This document shows positions 8,445 to 17,996 of a stretch of 64,000 nucleotides of DNA, piece by piece. The translations under genes and the position numbers were made by a program. Within the stretch, counting starts at the first letter, position 1; each line of letters opens with the position of its first letter. The DNA lies in the NCBI GenBank assembly GCA_022823775.1, contig JAJEHI010000008.1, positions 23,770-87,769 on the forward strand, read 5' to 3'. The notes below the pieces were generated by a model, which ran no database searches, was not told the origin of the DNA, and was given only the letters and a program-made list of their open reading frames with translations. This DNA comes from Defluviicoccus sp. (lineage in GTDB: Bacteria > Pseudomonadota > Alphaproteobacteria > MPNO01).

Positions 8445-10379
8445 ATGGCGGATCGGACCGACAGCGAGGAAGCCAGGTCGATCTCCCCGGCCGGGCCGCG
8501 GGTGCGGTGGCTGGTGATCGCGCTCGCGGCGATTCTCGTCGTCGCGGCGATCTTCAAGTCTCTCGACCTCTATCGCAGCCTTCTCGGGTTGCAGCTCTAC
8601 GATCAGCAGTTCCTTTTCCCGATGATCGGGGTGGCGCTGCTGCTTACCTTCGTCCATGTCCCGGCGAACCGGGGCAAACGCGCGGGAAAGGTGCCCTGGT
8701 ACGACTGGCTGGCCGGGCTTTCCGGGCTCGCGGCCTGCCTCTATCTCGCGGTGGAGTATCCGCGGCTCGCCGACATCGTCGTCTACCAGCCGTTCGACGC
8801 GGTGCTGTGCGCGATCGTCGTGCTGTCGCTCTGCGCCGAGGGGTTGCGTCGCACCGTGGGCATGGTCCTGATGGCGGTGCTGTTCGCCTTCATCCTGTTC
8901 GGCGTCGCCGGACAGTTTGTGCCAGGCAAGCTCCAGGGGCAGACCATCGAGTTCGGCGATCTCGTCACCTACCTGACCTTCGACACCAACGCGTTGATGG
9001 GCCTGCCGACGCAGATCGTGACGACGATCGTCGTCGCCTTCCTGCTGATGGCATCGCTGATGCACCGTTCGGGCGCCGGCGAGTTCCTGAACGACGTGTC
9101 GATCGCGCTGATGGGGCGCTATCGGGGCGGGGCGGCCAAGGTCGCCATTACCGGATCCAGCCTGTTCGGCTCGATCTCCGGCTCGACGGTTTCCAACGTC
9201 ATGTCGACCGGCGCGGTCACGATTCCGCTGATGAAGCGCGGCGGCTATCGCGCCGAATCCGCGGGCGCGATCGAAGCGGTGGCCTCCACCGGCGGCCAGC
9301 TGATGCCGCCGGTGATGGGGGCGGTCGCCTTCCTGATGGCGGAGGACCTCGACGTCGAGTACCGCGTGGTCGCCATCGCCGCGCTGGTCCCTTCGTTGCT
9401 CTACTATGTGGGGCTCTTCGTCCAGGCCGATCTCGAGGCGGCGCGCGAGGGGATATCGCGGGTCGAGGAGTCGCTGATCCCGCGGCTGTGGACCGTGCTC
9501 AAGCAGGGCTGGATCTTCCTGATCCCCTTCGCGGTGCTGATCGTCGGCCTGTTCTGGCTCAATTTCGAGCCCGACGAGGCCGCGCTCGACGCCTGCCTGG
9601 TCCTCGTCGTGCTCGGTCTCGTCTTCGGCTACCGGGGCCGCCGCATGCGTCTCCGGGACGTGTTCTGGGCGGTGGCCGAGACCGGGGTGCTGGTGATCGA
9701 CCTGGTGATGATCGGCGCCGCGGTGGGCATGATCATCGGCATCATTTCCAAGTCCGGGCTCGGCTTCGCGCTGACCCTGGTGCTCTCGCAGATCGGCGCC
9801 GGCAATTTCGCGCTCCTGCTCGCGCTGGCCGGGGTCGTCTGCATCGTGCTCGGCATGGGGATGCCGACCATCGGGGTCTACGTGCTGGTCTCCGCGCTGG
9901 TCGCGCCGGCGATGATCGAGGTCGGGGTGACGCCGATGGCGGCGCACATGTACGTGCTCTATTTCGGCATGCTGTCCTTCATCACGCCGCCGATCTGCAT
10001 CGCCGCCTTCGCCGCGGCCAAGCTAGCCGACAGCCACCCGATGGCGACCGGCTGGGCCGCGACCCGGTTCGGCTGGTCGGCCTTCGTGGTGCCGGTTCTT
10101 TTCGTCTTTTCGCCGAGCCTGTTGCTCGACGGCACGCTGCTCCAGCTGCTGCACGACATCCCGACCGCCATCGCCGGTGTCTGGCTGGTGACGATCGGCA
10201 TCGTCGGGTACTACCGCCGACTCCTGTCCTGGCCGGTCCGGGCGTCGTTCGTCGTGGCCGGGTTCTGTCTGCTGATCCCCGCCGGGTCGTTCGAAGGCGG
10301 GTTCTGGACCGATCTCCTCGGTCTGGGCATCGCCGGATTCCTGCTGGTCCGCGAATACGCCGCGACACGGGCCGGATAA
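8445..10379 (+). CDS. TRAP transporter fused permease (4TM/12TM, TAXI type)
   Basis: In this 644-residue multi-spanning protein the small and large TRAP permeases are fused, as is usual for TAXI systems. The N-terminal part (about residues 20-170) holds four or five helices; the DctM-like part carries GSSLFGSISGSTVSNVMSTG, then VASTGGQLMPPVMGAVAFLM and GMGMPTIGVYVLVSALVAPA. The ATG at 8445 lacks a strong ribosome binding site, which fits weak translation relative to the binding protein. It ends convergent with the acyl-CoA synthetase. Confidence 0.93.
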   Translation: MADRTDSEEARSISPAGPRVRWLVIALAAILVVAAIFKSLDLYRSLLGLQLYDQQFLFPMIGVALLLTFVHVPANRGKRAGKVPWYDWLAGLSGLAACLYLAVEYPRLADIVVYQPFDAVLCAIVVLSLCAEGLRRTVGMVLMAVLFAFILFGVAGQFVPGKLQGQTIEFGDLVTYLTFDTNALMGLPTQIVTTIVVAFLLMASLMHRSGAGEFLNDVSIALMGRYRGGAAKVAITGSSLFGSISGSTVSNVMSTGAVTIPLMKRGGYRAESAGAIEAVASTGGQLMPPVMGAVAFLMAEDLDVEYRVVAIAALVPSLLYYVGLFVQADLEAAREGISRVEESLIPRLWTVLKQGWIFLIPFAVLIVGLFWLNFEPDEAALDACLVLVVLGLVFGYRGRRMRLRDVFWAVAETGVLVIDLVMIGAAVGMIIGIISKSGLGFALTLVLSQIGAGNFALLLALAGVVCIVLGMGMPTIGVYVLVSALVAPAMIEVGVTPMAAHMYVLYFGMLSFITPPICIAAFAAAKLADSHPMATGWAATRFGWSAFVVPVLFVFSPSLLLDGTLLQLLHDIPTAIAGVWLVTIGIVGYYRRLLSWPVRASFVVAGFCLLIPAGSFEGGFWTDLLGLGIAGFLLVREYAATRAG

Positions 10380-10413
10380 GGCCGCGACCGGAACAGGCCG
10401 GACGGGTGCGCGC

Positions 10414-11958
10414 TTAAATCTTCCTGTCCCGCTCCCGCCAGAACTCTTCCTTGAGCACGGTCTTTTGTATCTTGCCGACGGGGGTTTTCGGGAAATCCGG
10501 GACGAACCTGACCAGGCGCGGCCGCTTGAACCGGGCCAGGCGCCGCGCGCAGTGTTCCGCCACGAAGTCCTCGTTCAGGGACGTCCCCGGTTTGAGGGAC
10601 ACGTAGGCCGCCGGCACTTCGCCCCAGCGGTCGTCCGGGATGCCGAACACCGCGCATTCGTCGACACCGACGATCTCGTAAATCGCGGTCTCGATTTCCT
10701 TGGGGTAGACGTTTTCCCCGCCGGAAATGATCATGTCCTTCGACCGGTCGACCAGCGTGATGAAACCGTCTTCGTCGACGGTCGCCAGATCGCCCGACCA
10801 GCCCCACCCGTCCCCGAGCCTGAAGAACTCCCGGGTCTGGTCGGGCTCGTTGTAATATTCCAGCATCAGATTGTCGCCGCGGCTCACCACTTCGCCGATC
10901 TCCCCGACATCGACATCCGTGCCGTCCGGGCGCACGACGCGGGTATCGACGTTGTAGGACTGCCTGCCCACGGCGCCGAGCTTGGCGGGCAGGTACCAGT
11001 GGCGCAACACCGCGATCACGCCCATTTCCGACTGGCCGTAGATCTGCGTAAGACGCAGGTCGGGCAGCCGCGCGCGCAGCTCCTTCTGGACCCAGTCAGG
11101 CATCGGTGCGCCCGCGAAGCTGACCTTGCGCCATGTGGCGAGCCTCGCCGCGTCGAAATGCGGGTGGTTGAGCAGCATCGCCGCCTGGGTCGGCACCATG
11201 AAATTCGCGGTCATGTAGGTGCGCTCGACCATCGCGACGAAATCGGCCGGATCCCACCTGGTCAGGAAAGTCGTAGTCGCACCCGCCAGAATGGCGGGCT
11301 GGAACATGATGTTGAGCGCCGCGACATGGAACAGCGGCGTGACGATCCCGACGATGTCCCGCTCGTCGATCGCCTCCTCGACCATCACCGTATGCGCCGT
11401 GACATCGCGGGCCCGGTGGCTGCACAGCACCCCCTTGGGCCGCCCGGTCGTGCCGCCGGTGTAGGTCATGCAGAACGGATCGTCCTCGCTCAGCGCGATT
11501 TCCGGATAGGTGTCCGGGCGGCCGCGGACGAAGTCGTCGAACCGGACCGCATTCTTCACCGCGCCGGGGTCGCCGATGGCGACATAGGTCCCGATCCCTG
11601 GCAGGGCGTCCTGCACCGCGACGACCTTCCCGGCCAGGAACCCGTCATAGATCAGCACCTCCACGTCGGCCTTGTCGAGCACATAGGCAAGCTCGTCGGG
11701 CGCGTAGAGGACCGAGACGTTGGTCAGCACATAGCCGGTGCGCGCGGCGCCGAAGAAGACGATGCCGTATTCCGGCAGGTTGCGGCTGAGGATGGCGATC
11801 TTGGCGCCCTTCGCGAGATCCAGACGGAGCAGCGCGTGGGCGAGCCGGTTGGCCGCCGCGTCCAGCTCGCGATAGAGCATCGTCGTCCCGCCGCACAGGA
11901 TCGCGGGCTTGTCGGGGAAACGGTGCGCCGAACGGCGCAGCATGTCGCCTGCGAGCAC
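10414..11958 (-). CDS. AMP-dependent acyl/aryl-CoA synthetase
   Basis: This 514-residue member of the ANL superfamily activates a carboxylic acid to its CoA thioester through an acyl-AMP. The phosphate-binding loop is MTYTGGTTGRPKGV; the later blocks IYGQSEMG, GWGWSGDLATVDEDG and DRSKDMIISGGENVYPKEIE follow, and the C-terminal catalytic Lys lies in TPVGKIQK. The start is a GTG at 11958 with GGGAGGATTCC just upstream, preferred over a weaker ATG five codons in. Among aromatic oxygenases it may make an aryl-CoA, but a short or branched acid is equally possible. Confidence 0.92.
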   Translation of the reverse strand: MLAGDMLRRSAHRFPDKPAILCGGTTMLYRELDAAANRLAHALLRLDLAKGAKIAILSRNLPEYGIVFFGAARTGYVLTNVSVLYAPDELAYVLDKADVEVLIYDGFLAGKVVAVQDALPGIGTYVAIGDPGAVKNAVRFDDFVRGRPDTYPEIALSEDDPFCMTYTGGTTGRPKGVLCSHRARDVTAHTVMVEEAIDERDIVGIVTPLFHVAALNIMFQPAILAGATTTFLTRWDPADFVAMVERTYMTANFMVPTQAAMLLNHPHFDAARLATWRKVSFAGAPMPDWVQKELRARLPDLRLTQIYGQSEMGVIAVLRHWYLPAKLGAVGRQSYNVDTRVVRPDGTDVDVGEIGEVVSRGDNLMLEYYNEPDQTREFFRLGDGWGWSGDLATVDEDGFITLVDRSKDMIISGGENVYPKEIETAIYEIVGVDECAVFGIPDDRWGEVPAAYVSLKPGTSLNEDFVAEHCARRLARFKRPRLVRFVPDFPKTPVGKIQKTVLKEEFWRERDRKI

Positions 11959-11991
11959 GGAATCCTCCCGGAGTCGCTGTTGCCGGCCGGC

Positions 11992-12774
11992 CTAGAACAG
12001 GCCTCGGATCAGACCGCCGTCGACGGCCAGGTTCTGCGCGGTGATGTAGCCCGCGTGCCGGGAACACAGAAACGCGCATGCGGGTCCGAAATCCTCCGCC
12101 AGCCCCAGCCGGCCGGCGGGGATCGACGCGGCCATGCGCGCGCGGACCGCCGCCTCGTCCACCCCGTCCTTCTCCATGCGCGCCCTGAACACCCGCCGAA
12201 GGGCGCCGGTGTCGATCAGCCCCGGAAGCAGGTTGTTGACCGTCACCCCCCTGTCGGCGACCTCCCGCGCCAGGGTCGACATCGCGCCGTGCAGGCCGGC
12301 GCGCACGGCATTGGCGAGCGCCATGTTGGGGTAGGGCTCCTTGGCGGCGAAAGACGTGATGTTGACGATGCGACCGAAACCGCGCCCGGTCATGCCCGGC
12401 AGCAGCGTCCGGGCGATCTCCAGATGCCCCAGCATGTTGACCTCGAGCGCCGCGAGCCAGGCATCGGTCGAATGCTCGGCGAACTCCCCCGTCGGAGGGC
12501 CGCCCGCGTTGGTCACCAGGATCGAGACCGGCTCTCCCAGCAGGGCGGCCGCGTCTTCGACCAGGCGGCCTCGGTCGGCCGCGACCGACAGATCGGCGCG
12601 AACGTATACCGCCCGCCCGCCAATCGACTTGGCGGCCGCTGCGCCGGCGGCGGGATCGCGGCCGACCGCGGCGACCGCGACGCCTTCGTTCGCCAGCGCC
12701 CGGGCGCATGACAGGCCCAACCCTTGGGTGCCCCCCAGCACGATCGCCCGTTCACCGGAAATTCCCAGGTCCAC
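11992..12774 (-). CDS. SDR family protein lacking the canonical YxxxK pair
   Basis: The 260-residue Rossmann protein of the short-chain dehydrogenase family starts at a GTG (12774) preceded by AGGAGGAGGCAG. The cofactor loop reads GGTQGLGLSCA and the NAG motif is present (VTNAGG). The catalytic Ser is in NITSFAAKE, but at the usual +13 and +17 positions there is Ala and Arg instead of Tyr and Lys. I recall a BKR-like SDR subgroup that departs from the canonical tetrad in this way. It may be a reductase with altered chemistry or a non-catalytic partner of the synthetase encoded downstream. Confidence 0.87.
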   Translation of the reverse strand: MDLGISGERAIVLGGTQGLGLSCARALANEGVAVAAVGRDPAAGAAAAKSIGGRAVYVRADLSVAADRGRLVEDAAALLGEPVSILVTNAGGPPTGEFAEHSTDAWLAALEVNMLGHLEIARTLLPGMTGRGFGRIVNITSFAAKEPYPNMALANAVRAGLHGAMSTLAREVADRGVTVNNLLPGLIDTGALRRVFRARMEKDGVDEAAVRARMAASIPAGRLGLAEDFGPACAFLCSRHAGYITAQNLAVDGGLIRGLF

Positions 12775-13010
12775 CTGCCTCCTCCTGATGCCGTGCGCGG
12801 ACCCCCGTGCCGGGACGGGCCCCGCGATGTCGGCGTCGAGCGTCCCGCAGGTTTCTACGGCAAAGCCGCCGACCGTGCACGCATGGCGAAGCGCCGGGGA
12901 CCGGCGTTCCGGAAGCCCGGCGATTCCGCCGCTTGCGGTTCGCGGCGTTTCGACCTCAAGATCGGGCCCGCATGTCAGATGTGCGACGCAGTCGATTGGA
13001 GAGCGCGCGG

Positions 13011-14225
13011 ATGACTTCGGGCGACACGATGGCCGGCCGCCCCGATGGCGAAGCGCTGATCGCGGCCGCGCGGGCGCTCTCGCCGACCGTCCGGGACGAC
13101 GCCGAGAGCGCGGAAAACGCGCGCAGGCTAACGCCGCGCGTGTATGCCGCGATGAGGGATGCCGGTTTCCTGCGAATCTTGCTTCCGCGCCGGTTCGGCG
13201 GGTACGAGCTCGACCTCGAGACCGCGATAAACGTGATCCTCGAATTGTCCGCGGCGTGCGGATCCACCGGCTGGGTCGCGAGCTGTGGGATTTCGCACCA
13301 GTGGATGGTCGCCCAGTTCCCGCTGGCCTGCCAGGAAGAGATCTGGGCCGACGGTCCGGACAAGCTGGTCGTGACCTCGTTCCCGGCGACCGGCAGCTGC
13401 CGGCGGGTCGACGGCGGCTTCCGGATCGATGGGACCTGGCGCTATGCCAGCGGCGTCGACTACGCCGATGTCGCCCTGCTCGGCGTCGCGCTCCCCCCGG
13501 CACGAGATGGCGACGAGGCGCTCCCCGGTTTCGTCGTCGTCCCGATGTCGGAGTGCGGAATCGCCGAGGATTGGGACACGATGGGGCTCGCGGCCACCGG
13601 CAGCCACGCGGTGGTCGCCGACGACGTGTTCGTGCCGGTTCATCGGAGCCTGCCGGCGGAGATATTCGTTTCGACCGACGCGCCCGGCCAGACTGCCTTC
13701 GAGACCAATCTCGGGCGGTACCCCGTTTTTTCGCTCGGCGCCCACGGGCTGTCGGCGACTGCGGTCGGATGTCTCCAGGGCGGGCTGGACCGGTTCGTCG
13801 CGCTGTCGGCCGACTGGCAGGTCCGCGGCAGCGGGGTCGGCGCCGGTGCCAGGGTGGCGGAGTTCCCCGCCGTCCAGAAGCGGGTCGGGCAGGCCGCGAT
13901 GGCCCTCAAGGCGGCCAAGGCGTTGATGTTCTCGCAAATCGAGGACACGCGGCGCGCCGTCATCGATCGGGGCGCGTTGTTGGATCGAGACGAGCGGCTG
14001 GAGAACCGGGTCGTCCAGGCCTATGTCGTGCAACTCGCCCTGCAGGGGCTCGACGCCTTGTGGGGCGCGACCGGCGCGGCCGGCATTCATCGCGCCGAAC
14101 CGGTCCAGCGGGCGTGGCGCGACGCGTATGCGGTTTCCCACCACGCGTTCTTCAACTGGGATGTCCACGCGGCGATGTACGGCCAGGCGCGGCTCGGCAT
14201 CGAACCGCGCGGCGCGCCCTATTGA
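13011..14225 (+). CDS. Acyl-CoA-dehydrogenase-fold flavin monooxygenase (HsaA/HpaB-like oxygenase)
   Basis: This 404-residue protein has the acyl-CoA dehydrogenase fold but the sequence style of two-component phenol hydroxylases: FLRILLPRRFGGYELDLETA, then ACGSTGWVASCGISHQW and FRIDGTWRYASGVDYADV. Such oxygenases take reduced flavin from a separate reductase, which is not seen here. The ATG at 13011 has TTGGAGAG upstream; an earlier ATG at 12972 is possible. It is divergent from the SDR gene across about 236 bases that should hold both promoters. Confidence 0.85.
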   Translation: MTSGDTMAGRPDGEALIAAARALSPTVRDDAESAENARRLTPRVYAAMRDAGFLRILLPRRFGGYELDLETAINVILELSAACGSTGWVASCGISHQWMVAQFPLACQEEIWADGPDKLVVTSFPATGSCRRVDGGFRIDGTWRYASGVDYADVALLGVALPPARDGDEALPGFVVVPMSECGIAEDWDTMGLAATGSHAVVADDVFVPVHRSLPAEIFVSTDAPGQTAFETNLGRYPVFSLGAHGLSATAVGCLQGGLDRFVALSADWQVRGSGVGAGARVAEFPAVQKRVGQAAMALKAAKALMFSQIEDTRRAVIDRGALLDRDERLENRVVQAYVVQLALQGLDALWGATGAAGIHRAEPVQRAWRDAYAVSHHAFFNWDVHAAMYGQARLGIEPRGAPY

Positions 14226-14312
14226 CCGCGCGCGTCTCCGGGCGCAGCGTGCGGCTCCCGGGTTCGCGCGGGACGCGCCCGGAACCGGCACGGCAACCGG
14301 GAGAGGACGGCG

Positions 14313-15398
14313 ATGGAAATCAGGGCCGCAGTGTTTCGCGATACCAGTCTCAAACCCTCCATCGAGACGCTGGAGATGTCGGAACCGGGCGCCGACGAGG
14401 TCTTGGTCAAGCTGACCGCGACCGGCGTCTGCCATACGGACCTGAAGACCGCCCAGACGCCCGGCCGCTCGCCCCGGCCGGTGGTTCTGGGACACGAGGG
14501 CGCGGGCGTCGTCGAGGCGGTGGGCTCGGGCGTTACCGACCTGGAGCCGGGCGATCACGTCGTGATGAGCTTTACCTGGTGCGGAGGTTGCCCGAGTTGC
14601 CAGAGCGCCAGGCCGGCCTATTGCTACAACACCGACCACTTCGCCTGCACCCGTCCCGACGGGAGCCATTATCTGCACGGCGCCGACGGCCCGGTACATG
14701 GCGATTTTTTCAATCAGTCTTCCTTCGCCACCCATGCGCTGGGGCGCCGGCGGGGCGTGGTCAAGGTGCGCAAGGATGCGCCCCTGAACATCCTGGGTCC
14801 GCTCGGTTGCGGCATTCAGACCGGCGCGGGCGCGGTGCTGAACGTGTTCCGGATGAAGCCCGGACAGACGCTGGCCGTCTTCGGCGCCGGGTCTCTCGGC
14901 CTTTCCGCGGTGATGGCGGCCCGGATCGCCGGCGCCAAGGAGGTGGTTGCCGTCGACCTCCATCCCAACCGGCTGCAACTCGCGGCTGAGCTGGGCGCCG
15001 ACCACGCGATCCGCGCCGATGGCGGGCCTGTGCACGAGCGGATTCGCGACCTGATCCCCCACGGCGTCGATTTCGCGCTGGATACCACTACCATCGGCCC
15101 GGCGATGCTGGACGCGATCGCCAGTCTGGCGCCCCACGGCACGTTCGGATTCGTGGCGCCGACGGAAAGCGGGGAGCTGACCGTCCCGCTCCGGCCGCTG
15201 ATGATGAACCGCAGGGTTCTCGGCATCATGGAGGGAAACAGCAACCCGAACGTCTTCATCCCCCAGCTGGTCGATTTCCACATGCGGGGCGTATTTCCGT
15301 TCGACCGGCTGGTCAGGTTCTACCCGTTCGACGAGATCGAGCAGGCGTTCCACGACAGCGAGGAGGGCACGACGGTCAAGCCGGTCCTCGAGATGTGA
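14313..15398 (+). CDS. Zinc-dependent alcohol dehydrogenase (aryl-alcohol type)
   Basis: The 361-residue medium-chain dehydrogenase oxidises alcohols with NAD. The catalytic zinc ligands are visible in ATGVCHTD, in GHEGAGVVE and in the Cys of LGPLGCGIQTG; the structural zinc site has the Cys spacing x2, x2, x7 in CGGCPSCQSARPAYC. The Rossmann loop is FGAGSLGLSAVM. The overall style resembles benzyl- or aryl-alcohol dehydrogenases. It follows the HsaA-like gene by 87 bases and could oxidise a hydroxymethyl intermediate. Confidence 0.9.
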   Translation: MEIRAAVFRDTSLKPSIETLEMSEPGADEVLVKLTATGVCHTDLKTAQTPGRSPRPVVLGHEGAGVVEAVGSGVTDLEPGDHVVMSFTWCGGCPSCQSARPAYCYNTDHFACTRPDGSHYLHGADGPVHGDFFNQSSFATHALGRRRGVVKVRKDAPLNILGPLGCGIQTGAGAVLNVFRMKPGQTLAVFGAGSLGLSAVMAARIAGAKEVVAVDLHPNRLQLAAELGADHAIRADGGPVHERIRDLIPHGVDFALDTTTIGPAMLDAIASLAPHGTFGFVAPTESGELTVPLRPLMMNRRVLGIMEGNSNPNVFIPQLVDFHMRGVFPFDRLVRFYPFDEIEQAFHDSEEGTTVKPVLEM

Positions 15399-15416
15399 CC
15401 GGCCGGGGACCCCGCT

Positions 15417-17018
15417 TCAGGCCGGGGTCAGTTCGAACCCTTCGTAGCCGGCCGCCGCGACGGCGGCGCATTTTTCCATGTAGGACGGCATTCCGCCGAT
15501 ATAGGGCATGAAGACCCGCGGCTTGCCCGGCACGTTGGCGCCGAGATACCAGGAGCTGCAGGTATAGCGCAGCGTCCGGGACGCGACTTCGTTGCCGTGC
15601 TCCACCCATGACTCCTGCGCTTCGAGATGCGGTTCGATCTCGCGGATGTCGTTCTCGCGCAGGAAGCCGATGCACCCGGCGATCCACTCCACGTGGTGTT
15701 CGATGGTCGGCATCATGTTCGACAGGACGGAGGGGCTCCCGGGACCGGTAATGGCGAACAGGTTGGGGAAGCCGCTGGACATCAGGCCGAGATACATGCG
15801 GGGCCCGGCCTCCCACGCCTTCGTGAGCGCCATGCCGCTCCTGCCGCGGATGTCGATGCGGGAGAGCGCCCCGGTCATGGCGTCGAAGCCGGTCGCGAGC
15901 ACGAGGTCGTCAAACCTGAATTCTCTGCCCGCGGCCGTGAGCCCGTCCACCGCGATCCGGCCGATTCCTTCTTCGCCCAGCGGCACCAGTTCGACGTTGG
16001 GGCGATTGTAGGTGGCGTAATAGTCGTCACCGAGGCTGAGCCGCTTGCAGCCGATCGTGTGACGGGGCAGCAGCTTCTCCGCCGTTTCGGGATCGTCGAC
16101 GATCTCGCGGATCTTGTCCCGGACGAACGCCTGCGCCCGCACATTGGCCTGTTCGTCGATCCCGAAATCGATGTACGAGTTGAGGAAGCCGATCCCGCCC
16201 TGGTTCCACGCGCGGCCGAGCGTCTCGCGGCATTCCTCCTCCGACACGGAGAGCGCCGACTCCCGGCCGGTCGGCACCGCGAACCCGCCGAACGTCTTCC
16301 TGGCGGCGGCCCGGAGCTCGGGATAGCGCGCCTTTATGTCCCGCTGTTCCCCGGCATCCAGCGGCCGGTTGTTCGCTGGAATGACGTAGGTGGCGGTCCG
16401 TTGAAATACCGTGACATGGGAGGCCTGCCTGGCGATTTCCGGGATCGCCTGCACCGCCGAGGAGCCGGTGCCTATGACGCCGACCCGCCGGCCGGTGAAA
16501 TCGACCGGCTCGTGCGGCCAGTGCCCGGTGTGGAACACCCGGCCCTCGAAATCGTCGAGCCCCTCGAAATCGGGCCTGTTCGCCGCCGACAGGCAGCCGG
16601 TCGCCATGATGCAGTAGCTCGCCAGGAACGTCTCGCCGGTGTCCGTCTCGACCCGCCAGACGGCTCCTGTCTCGTCATAGACCGCCGAGGCGACGCGGGT
16701 GTTCAATTGGATGTCGGGCCAGAGGTCGAACCGGTCGGCCACATGATTGGCGTAGCGCAGGATCTCGGACTGCGCGGGGTAGCGCTCCGTCCATTCCCAT
16801 TCCTGCGAGAGCCCGTCGTCGAACTGGTAGCAATAGAACATGCTTTCGACGTCGCAGCGGGCGCCGGGATAGCGGTTCCAGTACCAGGTTCCTCCGACGC
16901 CGGACGCCGCGTCGAGCGCCCGCGCGGCAAATCCCATGCCCCTCAGCTTGTGCAGCATGTAGAGCCCGGCGAACCCCGCGCCGACGATCAGCGCGTCGAG
17001 TCTGGTCGCGTCAGCCAT
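15417..17018 (-). CDS. Baeyer-Villiger-type flavin monooxygenase
   Basis: This 533-residue FAD/NADPH enzyme inserts oxygen next to a ketone or into a similar bond. FAD binds at IVGAGFAGLYMLHKL (residues 11-25) and NADPH at GVIGTGSSAVQAIPEI (about 180-195). Between them lies the Baeyer-Villiger fingerprint FEGRVFHTGHWP (residues 157-168), with His163 and Trp167. It is convergent with the alcohol dehydrogenase and sits 15 bases downstream of the amidotransferase gene on the same strand, so those two probably form an operon. Confidence 0.92.
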   Translation of the reverse strand: MADATRLDALIVGAGFAGLYMLHKLRGMGFAARALDAASGVGGTWYWNRYPGARCDVESMFYCYQFDDGLSQEWEWTERYPAQSEILRYANHVADRFDLWPDIQLNTRVASAVYDETGAVWRVETDTGETFLASYCIMATGCLSAANRPDFEGLDDFEGRVFHTGHWPHEPVDFTGRRVGVIGTGSSAVQAIPEIARQASHVTVFQRTATYVIPANNRPLDAGEQRDIKARYPELRAAARKTFGGFAVPTGRESALSVSEEECRETLGRAWNQGGIGFLNSYIDFGIDEQANVRAQAFVRDKIREIVDDPETAEKLLPRHTIGCKRLSLGDDYYATYNRPNVELVPLGEEGIGRIAVDGLTAAGREFRFDDLVLATGFDAMTGALSRIDIRGRSGMALTKAWEAGPRMYLGLMSSGFPNLFAITGPGSPSVLSNMMPTIEHHVEWIAGCIGFLRENDIREIEPHLEAQESWVEHGNEVASRTLRYTCSSWYLGANVPGKPRVFMPYIGGMPSYMEKCAAVAAAGYEGFELTPA

Positions 17019-17033
17019 GGCAAACGACCCTCT

Positions 17034-17813
17034 TCACGAAGCTTGTCGCGCCCGGGCGCCTTCGCCGACCGCCTCGCCGAAGGCGCGGAACAGGGCGCGG
17101 TTGACCGGGTTGGTTTGCGGATCGTGCTCGGCGTGCCACTGCACGCCCAGCGCGAAGCCGGACGCGCCGGCGATCCGGATGGCCTCGATGGTGCCGTCCT
17201 CCGCCACCCCCTCGACCACGACGCGGTCCCCCGCCTCCAGAATGCCCTGGCCGTGGAGCGAGTTGACGCGAACGGTCGCCCGTCCGAACAATCGCGCGAA
17301 GACGCCGCCGGGAACCAGGCGGACCTCGTGGCGATCCGCGAAAACGACCTCCTGGTCGGGATGGATCTCCCCGTTTTCCAGCCGGATCGCCCTGTGGTTC
17401 ATGCGTCCGGGCAAGTCGCGGATTTCCGGATGCAGGGTACTGCCGAAGGCGACGCCCATCTCCTGGATGCCGCGGCAGAGCCCCAGGATCGGGACGCCCC
17501 GCTCGACACAGGCCTCCGTCACCCGCAGCGCCACCGCATCCCGGTTCTCGTCGTAGGGTTCGTGGCTTGGATGCGGTTCGACGTTGAAATGCGCCGGGTG
17601 GACGTTGGAGCGCCCGCCCGTCAGCATGATTCCGTCCACCGCGTCCAGCAGGGACCCGATATCCGTGATGTCCGGCGCGCCCGCGAACATTACCGGCAAG
17701 GCATCGGCGACATCCGCCACGGCGCGAAGGTTCTTTTCTCCCACCAGCTGCGCGGGGTAGCGATCGTTGACGAGATGTCCGTGTCCGATGACGCCGACCA
17801 ATGGCTTGGGCAT
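17034..17813 (-). CDS. Class I glutamine amidotransferase-like hydrolase (PuuD type)
   Basis: The 259-residue protein belongs to the gamma-glutamyl-gamma-aminobutyrate hydrolase branch of class I amidotransferases, which cleave gamma-glutamyl amides. The nucleophilic Cys is in GVPILGLCRGIQEMGV and the His-Glu pair is in VQWHAEHD. It is the first gene of a likely two-gene operon with the Baeyer-Villiger monooxygenase. The context suggests removal of a glutamyl group from a catabolic intermediate rather than polyamine breakdown, but this is inference. Confidence 0.88.
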   Translation of the reverse strand: MPKPLVGVIGHGHLVNDRYPAQLVGEKNLRAVADVADALPVMFAGAPDITDIGSLLDAVDGIMLTGGRSNVHPAHFNVEPHPSHEPYDENRDAVALRVTEACVERGVPILGLCRGIQEMGVAFGSTLHPEIRDLPGRMNHRAIRLENGEIHPDQEVVFADRHEVRLVPGGVFARLFGRATVRVNSLHGQGILEAGDRVVVEGVAEDGTIEAIRIAGASGFALGVQWHAEHDPQTNPVNRALFRAFGEAVGEGARARQAS

Positions 17814-17996
17814 GGTTTTGCTCGCGTCTCCCCGGAAACCGTCCGCGTTGGCAGTTCGTAAAACGCCAAGCCCGCCGTGTCCAGATCGCGGCGTTCAGGC
17901 GGGTTCTCCGACACGGGGCCCGGCGCCGGAGCGCCGCGCCCGATTGCACCGGCCGGTATCCCATGCCAGCCTTGAGCGGCAGACGCGGGGGCGTTC

